Shown here one piece after another: positions 1 to 8,454 of a stretch of DNA of 64,000 bases. A program made the translations under genes and the position numbers. The notes under the pieces were generated by a model. The model ran no database searches. It had not been told where the DNA came from and saw only the letters and a list, made by a program, of their open reading frames with translations. Source of the DNA: Fodinibius roseus (GTDB lineage Bacteria > Bacteroidota > Rhodothermia > Balneolales > Balneolaceae); NCBI RefSeq assembly GCF_900129315.1, contig NZ_FQUS01000003.1, positions 124,001 to 188,000 of the forward strand, written 5' to 3'. Position 1 is the first letter of the stretch. Each line of letters begins with the position of its first letter.

Positions 1-180
1 ATCTCAAATCTTATTTCAAAAAGCAGGGGATCAATGTATTTTTTTAATGTGATTATACTTGTATGTTATAACCATAAGAACTTCAATGGTTATCTGTATG
101 TAGGGATATAAGAGTAAAAATGTTAACAACAATATCCATTCCACATGACCATGACAGTCGTGTGGGAGGGTTAACGAACC

Positions 181-210
181 TTGGTTTATTTGCTCTATAT
201 TTTATCTTAT
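181..210 (+). promoter_or_regulatory. Candidate Bacteroidota-type promoter for the first gene
   Basis: TTGG at 181-184 is separated by 18 bases from TATCTTAT at 203-210. This resembles the Bacteroidota pattern TTTG-N19-21-TAnnTTTG. Transcription would begin near 215-220, which favours the ATG at 242 over the ATG at 209 as the start of the downstream gene. It is a pattern match only. Confidence 0.35.
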
Positions 211-241
211 GGAAGCATACAATGGGAAAATCGAAGACAGT

Positions 242-1879
242 ATGGGCTTTACCGTTAGGAAAGCGATCAATAATATCGTAACCGGAGTCTTCTGCCTCAC
301 TCTGATTTCCTGCGCCATCCTGTCTGATATGCCGGCAGGATCTGAATATGATTATGATACCATCATTACCAACGGCCGAGTCCTCGACGGCACCGGCAAT
401 CCCTGGTATTATGCGGATATAGCCATAAAAGGCGACGAAATCGTAACAATCGGTGAAGTGCAGGGGGAGGTGGCCCGAGACACCATCGATGCGACGGGCC
501 TGTATGTGACCCCGGGCTTCATCGATGTGCACTCCCACGCCGGCTCGGGCCTTACCGATCCGGAGCTCAGCGGGGCCAAACCGTTGCTACTGCAGGGCAT
601 TACCACGGTTTTTGTTAACCCGGACGGGGGTGGAGCCGTCGACCTGGAGCAGCAGCGGCGGGAACTGCTTGAAGATGGTATCGGAGTTAACGTGGCACAG
701 ATGGTTCCCCACGGGTCAATCCGCGGGGAAGTAATAGGGATGGAGGATCGTGCGCCTGCTCCGGATGAGATGAGGGAGATGAAACGATTGGTCCGGGAAG
801 GCATGCGGGCCGGGGGCTTCGGGCTTTCCAGCGGTCCGTTCTATTCGCCGGGCAGTTATGCCACCACCGGAGAACTGGTCGAGCTGGCCCGGGAAGCGGC
901 CGCATACGACGGGGCCTACACCAGCCATATCCGGGATGAATCCAACTACACCATCGGGCTGGAGGCGGCCGTCGATGAGGTCATTCAAGTTGCCCGGGAA
1001 GCCCGGCTGCCGGGAGTGGTTACTCACATCAAAGCACTGGGGCCGCCGGTATGGGGACTTTCGGAGACGATCGTGGCGAATATCGAACAGGCGCGCGCGG
1101 AAGGCGTCGAGGTGTTCGCCGACCAATACCCCTATATGGCTTCCGCTACCGGGCTTATTCCAGCCCTGGTGCCGCGATGGGCTGAAGTAGGGGGGCATGA
1201 TGAGCTGGTTGAACGGCTGGAGGATCCGGAGCTGTTTCCAAAAATTCGATCCGGGATGAAGGAAAACCTGGCTCGCCGCGGGGGTGCGGACCGGATACAG
1301 TTCCGTTATTATCGTCCCGATGCCACCATTGAGGGCAAAACCCTGCAAGAGGTCGCCGGTGCCCGAAACAGATCGCCGCTGGAGATGGCCATTGAACTTA
1401 TTAAAGAGGGCAGGCCCGGCATCGTATCGTTCAACATGACCGAAGAGGATGTCCATCGTTTCATGCGTCAGCGCTGGACCATGACGAGCTCTGACGGGGG
1501 ACTGGTACCTTTGGGGCAGGGCGTGCCACATCCCCGGAATTACGGTACATATCCCCGTAAAATAAAGAAATATGTGACGGAAAAGGAAGTGATCGATCTG
1601 CCTTCTGCCATTCGCAGCATGACTACCCTCCCGGCACAGGTTTTCGGCCTCACAGACCGGGGACAACTCCGGGAGGGAGCGAAAGCCGACTTTGCTATGT
1701 TTGATTTGGAACAGTTTGCAGACAAGGCCACGTTTCAAGAGCCGCACCAGTATTCAACGGGCATGGAATATGTGCTGGTAAACGGCACGGTTGTGGTTCG
1801 GGAAGGTACATTCTCATCCAAACGCGCCGGCAGGATTCTACGTCATATAGCAGAAAAGGATGATAAAGAACGGAAATGA
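242..1879 (+). CDS. Exported N-acyl-D-amino-acid deacylase / D-aminoacylase-family amidohydrolase (lipoprotein)
   Basis: The 545-residue protein belongs to the amidohydrolase superfamily. It has the small N-terminal beta domain (TIITNGRVLDGTG), the metal-binding GFIDVHSH with HSH at residues 97-99, then SSGPFYSPGSYA, SHIRDES, THIKALG and a late MTSSDGG. This order is typical of D-aminoacylase and dihydroorotase-like enzymes that hydrolyse N-acyl-D-amino acids or related amides. The N-terminus is a signal peptide ending in LISC, a lipobox with Cys24, so the enzyme probably works in the periplasm or on a membrane surface. I chose ATG 242 because the ATG at 209 overlaps the candidate promoter and adds a hydrophilic stretch before the signal peptide. 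A DapB-fold dehydrogenase and an NhaC antiporter follow on the same strand. The exact substrate cannot be read from sequence. Confidence 0.85.
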   Translation: MGFTVRKAINNIVTGVFCLTLISCAILSDMPAGSEYDYDTIITNGRVLDGTGNPWYYADIAIKGDEIVTIGEVQGEVARDTIDATGLYVTPGFIDVHSHAGSGLTDPELSGAKPLLLQGITTVFVNPDGGGAVDLEQQRRELLEDGIGVNVAQMVPHGSIRGEVIGMEDRAPAPDEMREMKRLVREGMRAGGFGLSSGPFYSPGSYATTGELVELAREAAAYDGAYTSHIRDESNYTIGLEAAVDEVIQVAREARLPGVVTHIKALGPPVWGLSETIVANIEQARAEGVEVFADQYPYMASATGLIPALVPRWAEVGGHDELVERLEDPELFPKIRSGMKENLARRGGADRIQFRYYRPDATIEGKTLQEVAGARNRSPLEMAIELIKEGRPGIVSFNMTEEDVHRFMRQRWTMTSSDGGLVPLGQGVPHPRNYGTYPRKIKKYVTEKEVIDLPSAIRSMTTLPAQVFGLTDRGQLREGAKADFAMFDLEQFADKATFQEPHQYSTGMEYVLVNGTVVVREGTFSSKRAGRILRHIAEKDDKERK

Positions 1880-1909
1880 ACGTTTTTTTTGATTGAAGTG
1901 TGGAATACA

Positions 1910-1940
1910 TTGATCTGAAATTTATTTATCTCTACACTTA
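1910..1940 (+). promoter_or_regulatory. Candidate promoter for the DapB-fold dehydrogenase
   Basis: TTGA (1910-1913), a 19-base spacer, then TACACTTA (1933-1940), a partial match to TAnnTTTG, about 43 bases before the start codon. It is a weak pattern match, supported only by spacing equal to the better promoters in the window. Confidence 0.25.
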
Positions 1941-1983
1941 GAGCTCATTTTACTTCACACACATAACCAACAGACTTCGCATC

Positions 1984-2979
1984 ATGATTAACGTAGTACA
2001 AATAGGGGTCGGGCCCCTGGGCCAGAAAATTGTAAACTATGCTCTTGATCGAAAAAGCATCGAAATAGTAGGAGCAGTGGATCTCGATCCCCGGAAAGTG
2101 GGACAAGACCTGGGAGAACTGTGCACTACCGTACCGCTGGGCGTGACCGTCAAAGAAACGCTGGAGGAGGCCGTGGGTGATCGGGATGTTGATGTTGCCG
2201 TGGTTGCCACGCTTTCAAGCATAGAAGACATAGAAGAACAGATTACAGATATTGCAACGGCGGGACTGGATATCGTATCGACCTGTGAAGAACTTTCGTA
2301 CCCGTGGGAAACACAGCCGGAGATTGCCAAACGTATTGATGAGGCCTGTGAGAAGCAGGGCGTTACCTGTCTGGGGACCGGCGTCAATCCGGGCTTCCTG
2401 ATGGATTATCTGCCTTCGGTGCTCAGCTCGGTTTGCCAGGAGGTGGAGCGGATTAAAGTGACACGCGTACAGGATGCTTCCATCAGGCGGATCCCTTTTC
2501 AACAAAAAATAGGAGCCGGTTTAACGGAAAAACAGTTTGAGCAACAGGAAAAAAACGGCACGCTTCGTCATGTGGGTCTGCCTGAATCGGTGCATATGAT
2601 AGCGAAGGCCCTTAACTGGACCTTGGACCGGGTGGAAGAAACCCTTGATCCGGTGCTGGCCACAGCTGATATCCTTTCGGGGTATAAGGAGATCGGGCAA
2701 GGCCATCCCAGTGGCGTTGAGCAGTATGGCAGGGGATTCGTCGACGGAAAAGAAAAAATAACGCTTCATTTTCGAGCAGCGGTAGGAGAAGAGGAAGCGT
2801 ATGACAAGGTTGAAATTATTGGGACGCCCACTTTTAGCTCTACGATTGAGGGGGGAATAAATGGTGACATTGCCACCAGTGCGATCACCGTCAATGCTAT
2901 TCCTTCGGTGACAAAAGCCCGGGCGGGACTCAAAACCATGCTGGAGGTGCCGGTGCCATCATGTTTTTCCGAGGTTTGA
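1984..2979 (+). CDS. DapB-fold NAD(P)-dependent dehydrogenase (2,4-diaminopentanoate dehydrogenase-like)
   Basis: This 331-residue protein opens with a Rossmann nucleotide-binding site (IGVGPLGQ, residues 7-14) followed by VDLDPRKVGQDLGEL, as in dihydrodipicolinate reductases. It is longer than true DapB (about 250-270 residues). It resembles the 2,4-diaminopentanoate dehydrogenase / NAD(P)H-dependent amine dehydrogenase branch, with CLGTGVNPGFLMDYLP in the middle. Those enzymes deaminate amino acids bearing a second amine. It starts 104 bases after the D-aminoacylase-like gene on the same strand, so the two may act together in catabolism of unusual amino acids; that link is inferred. A dap-pathway role is unlikely given the length and the absence of dap neighbours. 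Confidence 0.7.
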   Translation: MINVVQIGVGPLGQKIVNYALDRKSIEIVGAVDLDPRKVGQDLGELCTTVPLGVTVKETLEEAVGDRDVDVAVVATLSSIEDIEEQITDIATAGLDIVSTCEELSYPWETQPEIAKRIDEACEKQGVTCLGTGVNPGFLMDYLPSVLSSVCQEVERIKVTRVQDASIRRIPFQQKIGAGLTEKQFEQQEKNGTLRHVGLPESVHMIAKALNWTLDRVEETLDPVLATADILSGYKEIGQGHPSGVEQYGRGFVDGKEKITLHFRAAVGEEEAYDKVEIIGTPTFSSTIEGGINGDIATSAITVNAIPSVTKARAGLKTMLEVPVPSCFSEV

Positions 2980-3010
2980 TTTGATAGCTGTTGATATAAG
3001 CCCTTTACTA

Positions 3011-3195
3011 CCACTTTTGGGTCGCCAAAAGTGGTGCAAAAACGACCGACTAAGGGTTCTTCGCCTGAGTGTCGCCCGCTCGAACCGGTAAAAAGGCAAA
3101 ACTCGCTTTCTCCGGTCGCTCAGACAAGCCTATTTACGGGCGTTTTCGCGGACTCACTGCGGGCGGCTCATAACCCAAGGTCGGGGGATAGTTTT
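3011..3195 (+). repeat. Interspersed repeat, copy 1: stem-loop plus conserved tail
   Basis: A perfect 10-bp stem (CCACTTTTGG / CCAAAAGTGG at 3011-3020 and 3025-3034, loop GTCG) is followed by a tail of about 145 bp from 3048. The tail matches 25742-25885 at roughly 80% by eye, sharing GGGTTCTTCGCC, GGCAAAACTCGCT and the block GCTCAGACAAGCCTATTTAC. The stem differs completely from copy 2 yet folds the same way. No reading frame explains it. It lies 31 bases after a stop codon. Confidence 0.75.
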
Positions 3196-3358
3196 CTTGT
3201 ATATTGAGTAAGGGCCGCGGGCAAACAGAAATTATCCTCAAAAAGCCTGTTTCTTTAAGAACAATAATTCAGAGGTCTGGGGAATAGTGGAAAAGCAGTT
3301 TTTCCGAAAGGATCTTGTCACTTTTAATAAGGAGAAAAGCTCAGTCCTGATCTTTTAC

Positions 3359-3386
3359 GTACCTTTTGGATCAGGCCAAAAGATAC
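3359..3386 (+). repeat. Stem-loop related to the 3.0 kb and 25.7 kb repeats
   Basis: GTACCTTTTGG (3359-3369) pairs with CCAAAAGATAC (3376-3386) across a six-base loop with one mismatch. The stem shape is the same as in the longer repeats but the conserved tail is absent. It lies in the 500-base gap 2980-3478 before the NhaC gene; apart from this hairpin and the repeat at 3011-3195 I see nothing else there. Confidence 0.5.
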
Positions 3387-3478
3387 AGCGTATTTTTAGA
3401 GCAGGCGCAGGGAACACCGGCACAACTTATTCAACCGATAAACATGAGAGTATCAAATGTTAATCAAATCAAGTCTGT

Positions 3479-5017
3479 ATGAATACCATTGGATGGGAGG
3501 CGTTCTCTAAAGGAAACCGGATCAATATCGGAATATCACTGCTGGTTATCATCCTCGGCGTTATTTTTGCCGGGGATATCCCCCGTCAGGGCGATCATTT
3601 CGGTTTCTGGTCGGTATTGCCGCCCCTGGTGGCTATCGTCCTGGCGTTCTGGACCCGGGAAGTGGTCAGCGCCCTTTTTGTCGGTATCGCCCTCGGGGGT
3701 GTCATATCGGGAAACCTGAATATTGTCCAGGAATACCTGATTCCTTCGATCGGTACCGAAGATTTTGCTCTGATACTGCTGGTATACCTGTGGTCGCTCG
3801 GCGGACTCATTGGCATATGGACGCGAACGGGGGGGGCTCAAAAATTCGCCGCCTGGGCCAGCGACAAGATCGTCCGGGGACCCAAGACGGCTAAATTTTT
3901 TACTTGGCTGATGGGACTTATTTTTCACCAGGGCGGGACAATAAGCACGGTATTAACCGGGGCTACCGTCCGACCCATTACAGACAAACACGGGGTGTCT
4001 CACGAAGAAACCTCCTATATGGTAGACTCGACCGCATCCCCGGCCGCTACGGTCATCCCGTTTAATGTTTGGCCGATTTATATCGGAGGACTGGTGGTCG
4101 GGACCATCCCTATGTTTGAGACCTCGCAAGATGGGATTGCTTTCTTCTTTTCCGCGTTGCCGTTTAACTTTTACGGTATTTTTGCCCTGGTTGTGACCCT
4201 TCTCTTTGCGTGGGAGCTCCTGCCCTGGATCCCCGGGAAAAAAATGAGGGCGGCGATCAAGCGTGCTAAAGAGACCGGCAAATTGGACCGGGACGAATCC
4301 GAGCCGCTGGCCGCCACCGAACTCACGGAGATGAAGGTTCCTGACGATTATCAACCCGGATTGGTTGATTTTTTCGGCCCCATCGGCACCCTACTGGGGA
4401 TTGCGATCATTCCCTATATTGTTACTTTTTATATTATGGGACAGGAAGATCCGCTCTTAATGATTGCGGAGGCCTTTGTGCTGGCCGTGCTGGTAGGGAT
4501 GTTTCTGGCCCTGTCCAAAGGGATGGAACTCAAAACTGTGATGGAGGGCTTTATCGATGGCTGTAAGGGCGTGACGATCGGCGCTATTATCCTTGCGCTG
4601 GCGGTTTCCCTGAAAAGCGTAGCCGATTCGGTGGGCACGGCCGCCTATATTATCGAATTGGTCGGTGACGCCATTATTCCCGCGGCCCTTCCCGCTATCC
4701 TAATGCTGCTTTGCATTATTATCGCCTTTTCTACAGGGACTTCGTGGGGCACTTACGCGGTTGTTTTTCCGGTAGCGGTTCCACTGGTCTGGGCCGTACT
4801 TCCTGATCCCTTTTTTCTGACGGTCTGTTTTGGAGCCGTGGTGGGCGGGGCGGTGTTCGGGGACCAGTGTTCGCCTATTTCCGATACGACAATCCTTTCA
4901 TCACTGGCTACCGGCTGTGACCTCATGGATCATGTCTACACCCAGGCCCCGCTGGCTATTCTCGCCGCAAGCATAGGGGCCGTGCTATCGACGTTGATGG
5001 TGGTATTTTTTGTATGA
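3479..5017 (+). CDS. NhaC-family Na+/H+ antiporter
   Basis: This 512-residue, highly hydrophobic protein has about 11-12 predicted membrane segments and typical NhaC-family features: HQGGTISTVLTGATVRPITD in the first half, then STGTSWGTYAVVFPVAVPL and GAVFGDQCSPISDTTILSS in the second. NhaC family members exchange Na+ for H+ or couple Na+ flux to organic acid or amino acid transport. A Na+-rich habitat would fit. The ATG at 3479 gives a plausible N-terminus (MNTIGWEAFSKGN) before the first membrane helix. Its stop codon lies inside the left end of a 152-bp inverted-repeat element. Substrate coupling cannot be told from sequence. Confidence 0.85.
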   Translation: MNTIGWEAFSKGNRINIGISLLVIILGVIFAGDIPRQGDHFGFWSVLPPLVAIVLAFWTREVVSALFVGIALGGVISGNLNIVQEYLIPSIGTEDFALILLVYLWSLGGLIGIWTRTGGAQKFAAWASDKIVRGPKTAKFFTWLMGLIFHQGGTISTVLTGATVRPITDKHGVSHEETSYMVDSTASPAATVIPFNVWPIYIGGLVVGTIPMFETSQDGIAFFFSALPFNFYGIFALVVTLLFAWELLPWIPGKKMRAAIKRAKETGKLDRDESEPLAATELTEMKVPDDYQPGLVDFFGPIGTLLGIAIIPYIVTFYIMGQEDPLLMIAEAFVLAVLVGMFLALSKGMELKTVMEGFIDGCKGVTIGAIILALAVSLKSVADSVGTAAYIIELVGDAIIPAALPAILMLLCIIIAFSTGTSWGTYAVVFPVAVPLVWAVLPDPFFLTVCFGAVVGGAVFGDQCSPISDTTILSSLATGCDLMDHVYTQAPLAILAASIGAVLSTLMVVFFV

Positions 5018-5164
5018 GAGAGTTTTCCCAAAACCGCTTTTTTGATCAATGTCGGCGTTACCGGTCGGTTGAAATCCTCACATATAGGCTATATGCTCCG
5101 GTTTCAACCAACCTCTGGCCTTGATCTTTAACAAAATTTCTGGTTTTTCAAAGCCCTCTATGAG
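5013..5164. repeat. TIR hairpin element, copy A (152 bp)
   Basis: The left end is TATGAGAGAGTTTTCCCAAAACC and the right end GGTTTTTCAAAGCCCTCTATGA; they are imperfect inverted repeats of about 22 bp. Inside, GATCAATGTCGG pairs with GGCCTTGATC, and GGTTGAAATCC with CCGGTTTCAACC, so the whole element can fold into one long hairpin. It fills the gap between the convergent nhaC-type and mscL genes almost exactly and supplies the last codon and stop of the former. Copy B at 48.5 kb shares the block GGTCAATGTCGGCG and the right end. Confidence 0.75.
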
Positions 5165-5167
5165 CCG

Positions 5168-5629
5168 TTAGCTTTCGGTATCGAGCCGGGAGGTACAGTG
5201 CGGGCAGCGGGTAGCCTGTATCGGAATATCGGAATAGCAGAAGCCGCACTTTTTAACGATAGGCGACACCGGTTCAGGCGTCTGCTTTGGATCTCTAAGC
5301 TTATTGATATAACGTACCAGCACAAAAACGGCAAAGGCAACAAGCGCAAAACTGATCAGCGAATTTAAAAAGGTCCCATAACGAAGAATGGCAGCGCCCG
5401 CCTCTTCGGCCACCTGAAGGGAGGCGTAAGGCCCCGGGGCCGTTCCTTCGCTGAGCACCAGGAACGCATTACTGAAATCGATATCACTGGTCAGCAATCC
5501 CAGTGGCGGCATTAGGATATCTTTTACCAGCGACTGCACCACCGTCGTAAAAGCCGCCCCGATGATGATACCCACCGCCATATCAATGACGTTGCCGCGA
5601 ACCGCAAAGGCTTTAAACTCTTTCCACAT
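5168..5629 (-). CDS. mscL: Large-conductance mechanosensitive channel with C-terminal zinc ribbon
   Basis: The 153-residue protein matches MscL. The N-terminal MWKEFKAFAVRGNVIDMAVG and first membrane helix GIIIGAAFTTVVQSLVKDIL are followed by a periplasmic loop and a second helix (LISFALVAFAVFVLVRYINKL). MscL opens under membrane tension and releases solutes during osmotic downshock. The usual C-terminal helical bundle is replaced or followed by a ribbon CGFCYSDIPIQATRCPHC, two CxxC pairs expected to bind zinc. I chose the ATG at 5629 over an upstream in-frame TTG at 5638 because family members begin MWKEF. It is convergent with the NhaC gene, and ftsH lies upstream on the same strand. Confidence 0.93.
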   Translation of the reverse strand: MWKEFKAFAVRGNVIDMAVGIIIGAAFTTVVQSLVKDILMPPLGLLTSDIDFSNAFLVLSEGTAPGPYASLQVAEEAGAAILRYGTFLNSLISFALVAFAVFVLVRYINKLRDPKQTPEPVSPIVKKCGFCYSDIPIQATRCPHCTSRLDTES

Positions 5630-5644
5630 GATAATCAATGTTAA

Positions 5645-5720
5645 GTGAGACTTGGAAAACCATTAAAAGAAATCCTTCGACTATGTTCAGGAGGAGATCC
5701 GGTTTTCAAAGTCCTCTTTC
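5645..5720. repeat. TIR hairpin element, short copy H
   Basis: GACTTGGAAAACC near 5649-5661 and GGTTTTCAAAGTCCTC from 5701 are inverted repeats resembling the ends of copy A, with only about 40 bases between them. It lies between the mscL start and the ftsH stop. It could act as a hairpin terminator-like structure after ftsH or be a deletion derivative of the longer element. Confidence 0.5.
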
Positions 5721-5780
5721 TATAAAGTGGAGCAGTCATTCATATGCATACGGAGGAATCGGAATCGGGGAGATCCGTTG

Positions 5781-7823
5781 TCACTCCTCTTCGCCGGATC
5801 CGGATCTGCCGGGAGCCGCCCCTTTTCCATTTTTCTTCTCATCCTCTGATTCTACTCCACCTCCTGTTTCTTCTCCCTCTGCATCCCCCTTATTATCTCC
5901 TTCTTCATCCTCAAACGGGCCCAGATCCCCATTCATCCACTGCATCACTACTTTGCCGGAAACCTCCTCTTTTTCCACTAGCTCATCCGCCAGCTTATCG
6001 AGGACATCCCGGTGTTCATTGATCGCTTCAAGGGCCCTGTCGTAGGCTGTTTTAAGAATCTGGTGCACCTCCTGGTCGATCTCGCGGGCGGTACTGTCGC
6101 TGTATTCCTGTTGGCTGCCCATCTGTTCGCCGAGGAAAACCTGCTCCCGCTGTCCTCCGAAGGCAATATTATTGAATTTATCGCTCATACCCCAGTCCAG
6201 CACCATCTTGCGGGCGAGTTTTGTGATCTGCTTGAGGTCATTTTCGGCCCCGCTGGTGGCCGTGTCAAAAATAAGGTTTTCTGCCGCTCGTCCCCCCATC
6301 ATAACGGCCATGCGGTCAAGCATATATTTTTTTTCATACAGCAGTTTTTCTTTTTCAGGCAGCTGCATGGTGACTCCCATGGCTTTGCCCCGCGGGATTA
6401 CGGTAACCTTGTGGATAGGATCGGTATCGGGCAGGGCAGCAGCGACAATAGCGTGGCCTGCTTCATGGTAAGCCAAAAGCTTTTTCTCGTGGTCCGACAA
6501 GCGAATCCCCTCTCGTTTGAGTCCCATCATTACTTTATCGCGAGCCTGGTCAATATCCTGCTGTTCCACCGCTTTGCGCTTGTACCGAGCAGCGATAAGA
6601 GCGGCTTCGTTGAGCAGGTTTTGAAGATCCGCGCCACTGAAGCCGGGCGTGGACCGGGCGATTTCTCCAAGGTCGATATCATCGGAAAGCTTTTTGTTCT
6701 TGGCGTGGATCTCTAATATTTCTTCCCGGTGTTCCTGGGTGGGCAAATGAACGGTAATCTGGCGGTCAAATCGTCCCGGTCGAAGCAGGGCCTTGTCCAG
6801 TATGTCGGGCCGGTTCGTCGCAGCCATCACAACGACTCCTTCATTGGGTTCAAAGCCGTCGAGTTCAGCCAACAGCTGATTGAGCGTTTGTTCGCGCTCA
6901 TCGTGTCCGCCTCCCAGTCCTGCTCCCCGTTTCCGTCCGATAGAATCAATTTCATCAATGAAAATAATACTCGGAGCTTTTTCTTTGGCTTTATTGAACA
7001 TGTCACGCACACGCTTGGCCCCGACGCCTACAAACATTTCCATAAAATCCGACCCGGTAATGGTAAAAAAGGGAACCCTGGCTTCGCCTGCCACAGCACG
7101 AGCCAGCAGTGTCTTGCCGGTGCCGGGCGGACCCACCATCAACAGTCCCTTGGGAATTTCCCCGCCAAGCGAATCAAACTGGTTGGGATTTTTGAGGAAT
7201 CCCACGATCTCCTGGAGCTCCGTTTTGGCCCCTTCCAGTCCGGCCACGTCTTCAAATGTGGTATTGACTTTCTCCGCATCCTGCAGTTTGGCCTTGCTTT
7301 GACCGATCTTAAACATATTTTGTCCCTGCATACGCATCTGCCTGAAAAACTGGATGCCAATGATGATAAGGAAGATCAGAGGAAGCCCCCATATAAGAAT
7401 AGTCCACCAGTTGTAGTCGCTTTCAGGGAGGGTCTGTACTTCCACATTATTGGCTTCGAGCATATCCATGAGCTTTTCGTCGCCAAAAGAGGGCAGATAC
7501 GTCGAAAACTGGTTGTACCGGGTAGTATCATCTTCAGAGGCTTTAAGAGCAGTTTTCTGCTTAAGCTCCCCGTCGATCTGTTCGCCGCGAACCGTTACTT
7601 TCTGTACATTACCAGCCTGAATTTGTTCGCGAAAGGTGCTGTAATCAATGGTGGGGGGACCGCCGAACAGCCCGCCCTCCTGTGAGCTAAAAAGCCAAAA
7701 AGCAAGGAGGGTGGCAATAATGATCCAATAGAAGCTATACTGATATTTGCCGCCCGGACTTTTATTTCCTTTTTTATTTTGTGGAGTATTACTGTCCGAT
7801 GATTGTTTCTTGTTCTCGGCCAT
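5781..7823 (-). CDS. ftsH: ATP-dependent zinc metalloprotease FtsH
   Basis: This 680-residue membrane-anchored AAA+ protease degrades damaged membrane proteins and short-lived regulators. It has two N-terminal membrane helices (about 31-46 and 140-160) flanking a periplasmic domain, a Walker A motif GPPGTGKT at 231-238, Walker B IIFIDEID at 286-293, the second region of homology ([18 protein letters not shown]) and the zinc site HEAGH at 453-457. Length is normal. The C-terminus ends in a low-complexity acidic and glycine-rich tail of about 45 residues, common in Bacteroidota FtsH. ATG 7823 follows a good Bacteroidota-type promoter by about 50 bases. Confidence 0.98.
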   Translation of the reverse strand: MAENKKQSSDSNTPQNKKGNKSPGGKYQYSFYWIIIATLLAFWLFSSQEGGLFGGPPTIDYSTFREQIQAGNVQKVTVRGEQIDGELKQKTALKASEDDTTRYNQFSTYLPSFGDEKLMDMLEANNVEVQTLPESDYNWWTILIWGLPLIFLIIIGIQFFRQMRMQGQNMFKIGQSKAKLQDAEKVNTTFEDVAGLEGAKTELQEIVGFLKNPNQFDSLGGEIPKGLLMVGPPGTGKTLLARAVAGEARVPFFTITGSDFMEMFVGVGAKRVRDMFNKAKEKAPSIIFIDEIDSIGRKRGAGLGGGHDEREQTLNQLLAELDGFEPNEGVVVMAATNRPDILDKALLRPGRFDRQITVHLPTQEHREEILEIHAKNKKLSDDIDLGEIARSTPGFSGADLQNLLNEAALIAARYKRKAVEQQDIDQARDKVMMGLKREGIRLSDHEKKLLAYHEAGHAIVAAALPDTDPIHKVTVIPRGKAMGVTMQLPEKEKLLYEKKYMLDRMAVMMGGRAAENLIFDTATSGAENDLKQITKLARKMVLDWGMSDKFNNIAFGGQREQVFLGEQMGSQQEYSDSTAREIDQEVHQILKTAYDRALEAINEHRDVLDKLADELVEKEEVSGKVVMQWMNGDLGPFEDEEGDNKGDAEGEETGGGVESEDEKKNGKGAAPGRSGSGEEE

Positions 7824-7883
7824 AAATATGAGTTAAATAATAAGATAGAAAAAGATTCAAATAGAGTATGTCCCCTTTCAACA

Positions 7884-7915
7884 CAAAACTAAGGGAGTGT
7901 AATTCCATACCTCAA
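7884..7915 (-). promoter_or_regulatory. Promoter of ftsH, Bacteroidota type
   Basis: On the minus strand TTGA (7915-7912), a 20-base spacer and TAGTTTTG (7891-7884). This matches the Bacteroidota primary-sigma consensus TTTG-N19-21-TAnnTTTG with the -7 box complete. The expected start site is near 7876, giving a leader of about 50 bases. Confidence 0.55.
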
Positions 7916-7982
7916 GTATACGAATAGCAAGATGGAATTGCGATGAATTGAACAGTTGAAAGTACCATATTCAAATAGTGCT

Positions 7983-8019
7983 TAAAAAAAGCCCCTGAGG
8001 CTATCAACCACAGAGGCTT
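7983..8019 (-). terminator. Rho-independent terminator after tRNA-Lys
   Basis: On the minus strand AGCCTCTG pairs with CAGGGGCT (one G-U pair), followed by a run of seven T. It lies about 20 bases past the tRNA 3' end. Confidence 0.75.
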
Positions 8020-8039
8020 AAGAGAGAGTGTCATAGATG

Positions 8040-8112
8040 TGAGTCGGGAGGGGATCGAACCCTCGACCCACGGCTTAAAAGGCCGTTGCTCTACCATCTG
8101 AGCTACCGACTC
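8040..8112 (-). tRNA. tRNA-Lys (anticodon TTT)
   Basis: A 73-base cloverleaf on the minus strand. The acceptor stem is GAGTCGG/CCGACTC with discriminator A, the D-arm contains AGCTCAGATGGTAGAGC, the anticodon stem-loop CGGCCTTTTAAGCCG carries TTT, and the T-arm has GGTTCGATCC. The 3' CCA is not encoded. A promoter match lies just upstream and a terminator just downstream, so it is a single-gene transcript. Confidence 0.96.
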
Positions 8113-8131
8113 TCCAACTCAAAAGAGATTC

Positions 8132-8163
8132 CAAATATACGGCTTTAATGGGTTGAATTTCAA
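8132..8163 (-). promoter_or_regulatory. Promoter of tRNA-Lys, Bacteroidota type
   Basis: On the minus strand TTGA (8163-8160), 20 bases, TATATTTG (8139-8132): the same elements and the same spacing as the ftsH promoter. The predicted start site is about 10 bases before the mature tRNA. Confidence 0.6.
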
Positions 8164-8454
8164 CTGAAAAACGGGAAAAATTTATCTGCCGGGAGTTTCG
8201 GCTGGTTTTGATCTTCCGGCAGCATTAAATTTGACCTAAAGTTCAGTACCTTTTTCCCTTATATTCAGACAACCTCGTTATGCGGTTATCATAAAAAACC
8301 GGTCTGACAGCGTACCAACGGACGTCGGTTTCTCCCAATGGCTTTACCAAACGATACTTTCAGGTCTTGAGGACATAAAAAGTTATTTGGAAACCAATCG
8401 CAAAAAGGGGTTTTAGATAATAAGAACAGATTAAAAAAAGAAACCTGGTTCGAT
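8164..8454. other. Intergenic stretch with no recognised feature
   Basis: About 290 bases between the tRNA promoter and the metallo-beta-lactamase-fold gene. The last 84 bases stay open in the frame of that gene but contain no ATG or GTG in frame. I see no RNA gene or repeat. Confidence 0.4.

Noticed and set aside
716-1747. Long antisense open frame over the D-aminoacylase-like gene
   Set aside because: Shadow frame of a well-supported gene; the translation shows no domain and has no neighbours in support.
6729-7685. Long antisense open frame over ftsH
   Set aside because: Opposite a highly conserved ftsH; composition is that of a shadow frame.
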